Positions 14,213-15,223 of a stretch of 15,223 nt of DNA are shown here, in pieces. Made by a program: the position numbers and the translations under genes. The stretch lies in contig CAKZLS010000124.1 in assembly GCA_937127205.1 (NCBI GenBank), positions 1 through 15,223 on the forward strand. The letters are read 5' to 3'. Numbering within the stretch: the first letter of the stretch is position 1; each line of letters opens with the position of its first letter. The notes under the pieces were generated by a model, which saw nothing but the letters and a program-made list of their open reading frames with translations, ran no database searches and had not been told where the DNA came from. The stretch comes from an uncultured Rhodospirillales bacterium. GTDB lineage: Bacteria > Pseudomonadota > Alphaproteobacteria > Rhodospirillales > Defluviicoccaceae.

Positions 14213-15142
14213 ATGATGACGCCTCTTTGTTATACCGGGTGTGCCCTCGACCGGGCGGCCCAACGACGCTCGGACGATGCCTGGCTGGCCGAGCGGCTGT
14301 GCGATCCCGAATCGCGGTTCGTGCCGTTGTGGCAAGACCGAAATCTCATTGTGCCGGGAGACGCTCCCAGCGCGGTGTCCGTTGCCGGTGCGGAGCTTCC
14401 GCCGGGCGCATGTTCCGAGCAACAGGCTGTGTTCCTAGGACTTGAGAACGGCGGCCGTGCCTGGTTTTCCGTGGATCTGTCGGAGCACGCCAAAGGCGAC
14501 CTGACAATACTTGGCGATGGCGCCAAGTTCATCAGCCTCAGGCGTGTCGGTCCGCTGATGGACCACGCCGCTGGATCACTGCTGGCCTATACTCTCGGTA
14601 TATGCTTCTGGCACCGCCGTCACCGCTTTTGCGGTGTGTGCGGCGCGCCGACGGAAAACCGCCACGGCGGCCATCTTCGGGTGTGCACCAGGGCCGAATG
14701 CGGCGCCGAGCATTTCCCGCGTACCGATCCGGCGGTGATCATGCTGGTGACCCGCTCGGGCGCCGAGGGAGACGCCTGTTTGCTGGGCCGCCAGGCGCGC
14801 TGGCCCAAGGGCATGATGTCGACCCTGGCCGGTTTCGTGGAGCCGGGCGAGAGCCTTGAGGAGACGGTCGTTCGCGAGGTGGAGGAGGAGAGCGGCATCC
14901 GCGTCGTGAACGTGCGCTACATGGGATCGCAGCCCTGGCCCTTTCCGTCGTCGCTGATGCTCGGCTTCCGAGCGGAGGCGCCTCCCGGCGCGGTGCTGGA
15001 CTTCGACGCCGACGAACTGGATGACGCGCGTTGGTTCACCCGCGCCGAGATCCGCGATCCCCAGTCCGTCGGCTTGATCATGCCTGGCGCGGATTCCATC
15101 GCCCGGCGGCTGATCGAGACGTGGGTAGACGAGGGCGAATAA
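14213..15142 (+). CDS. nudC: NADH pyrophosphatase NudC (NUDIX; also an RNA NAD-decapping family)
   Basis: It cleaves NADH to NMNH and AMP; E. coli NudC also removes NAD caps from RNA. Numbered from ATG 14213 (309 aa): N-terminal domain to about 135, zinc ribbon C140, C143, C158, C163 (CGVCGAPTENRHGG then CTRAEC), and a complete NUDIX box G207 to I229 (GFVEPGESLEETVVREVEEE then SGI). The NudC-specific SQPWPFPSSLM follows at 239-249, which separates it from other NUDIX hydrolases. A neighbouring ATG at 14216 is equally possible; the ribosome-binding site is weak. A TTG further up at 14081 would overlap the divergent promoter region and is rejected. The gap to the divergent lipoprotein gene is 163 bases. 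Confidence 0.95.
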   Translation: MMTPLCYTGCALDRAAQRRSDDAWLAERLCDPESRFVPLWQDRNLIVPGDAPSAVSVAGAELPPGACSEQQAVFLGLENGGRAWFSVDLSEHAKGDLTILGDGAKFISLRRVGPLMDHAAGSLLAYTLGICFWHRRHRFCGVCGAPTENRHGGHLRVCTRAECGAEHFPRTDPAVIMLVTRSGAEGDACLLGRQARWPKGMMSTLAGFVEPGESLEETVVREVEEESGIRVVNVRYMGSQPWPFPSSLMLGFRAEAPPGAVLDFDADELDDARWFTRAEIRDPQSVGLIMPGADSIARRLIETWVDEGE

Positions 15143-15191
15143 AAAAGTACAAATAACACCTGAAATTGTTTCTCGGTTTGGGGTATGCTCA

Positions 15192-15223
15192 TACCAACGG
15201 TGGTTAATACTGACCTCTTGTGA
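15192..15223 (+). repeat. Sequence resembling the terminal repeat of the MITE-like element, cut by the window edge
   Basis: The last 32 bases start TACCAACG and end CTTGTGA. Hand alignment without gaps to each terminal repeat of the 258-bp element (with its TA) gives 22 of 32 identities, including TACCAAC at the outside and TTGTGA at the inside. A 14-base palindrome GGTATGctCATACC (15182-15195) overlaps its outer edge. This may be the left end of a related element lying to the right. Confidence 0.45.

Noticed and set aside
1..15223. CRISPR arrays, tRNA or rRNA genes, toxin-antitoxin pairs, phage structural genes.
   Set aside because: No regularly spaced repeats, cloverleaf genes or recognisable proteins of these kinds were seen on either strand.

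Overview
The window looks like chromosomal DNA of an alphaproteobacterium, most probably from the Rhodospirillales. The base composition is GC-rich. The signs are an ECF RpoE/ChrR pair of the Rhodobacter type, the SRP RNA - dnaX - (ybaB - recR) set, a class I PHA synthase, an NfeD/slipin pair and many family-typical sequences. The assignment rests on recognising protein families by eye; no database search was run.

Layout, left to right. (1) 1-288 (-) is the N-terminal part of a small winged-helix DNA-binding protein that runs off the left edge. (2) 289 to about 470 is a palindrome-rich stretch that abuts a 5'-truncated nfeD; its membrane and OB-fold parts remain, but the front of its protease domain is gone. 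An intact slipin/stomatin gene follows in the usual nfeD-slipin order. (3) 2346-3550 (-) is a two-gene operon, rpoE-chrR, with an ATGA overlap: a zinc/cupin anti-sigma factor and its ECF sigma factor. (4) 3813-4245 holds an ohr (organic hydroperoxide resistance) gene cut off after codon 58 by a 258-bp non-coding element. That element has 30-bp terminal inverted repeats, flanking TA dinucleotides and two large internal hairpins (a MITE-like element). (5) 4273-4983 (+) is a conserved hypothetical His-rich protein. (6) recR and ybaB (-) are followed by three + strand genes: phaC, an exported protein with two tandem nuclease-fold units, and trkH. (7) A CYTH-domain triphosphatase, dnaX and the 4.5S SRP RNA gene lie on the - strand. 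(8) At the right are a cupredoxin-like lipoprotein (-) and, divergently, nudC (+). The last 32 bases resemble the end of the 258-bp element.

How the genes fit together. ffs, dnaX, ybaB and recR are housekeeping genes for protein targeting, replication and recombinational repair. In many alphaproteobacteria they lie together, but here about 5.5 kb (phaC, the nuclease-fold gene, trkH, CYTH) separates dnaX from ybaB. RpoE/ChrR is a stress regulatory pair, and the broken ohr next to it is a lost peroxide-defence gene. The nfeD fragment and slipin form a membrane quality-control pair of which only slipin is clearly whole.

The main points of interest are the structured MITE-like element and its probable relative at the right edge, the two gene breaks (ohr and nfeD), and the tandemly duplicated nuclease-fold protein that lacks the usual catalytic arginine in both copies. 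No complete new multi-gene system is evident.
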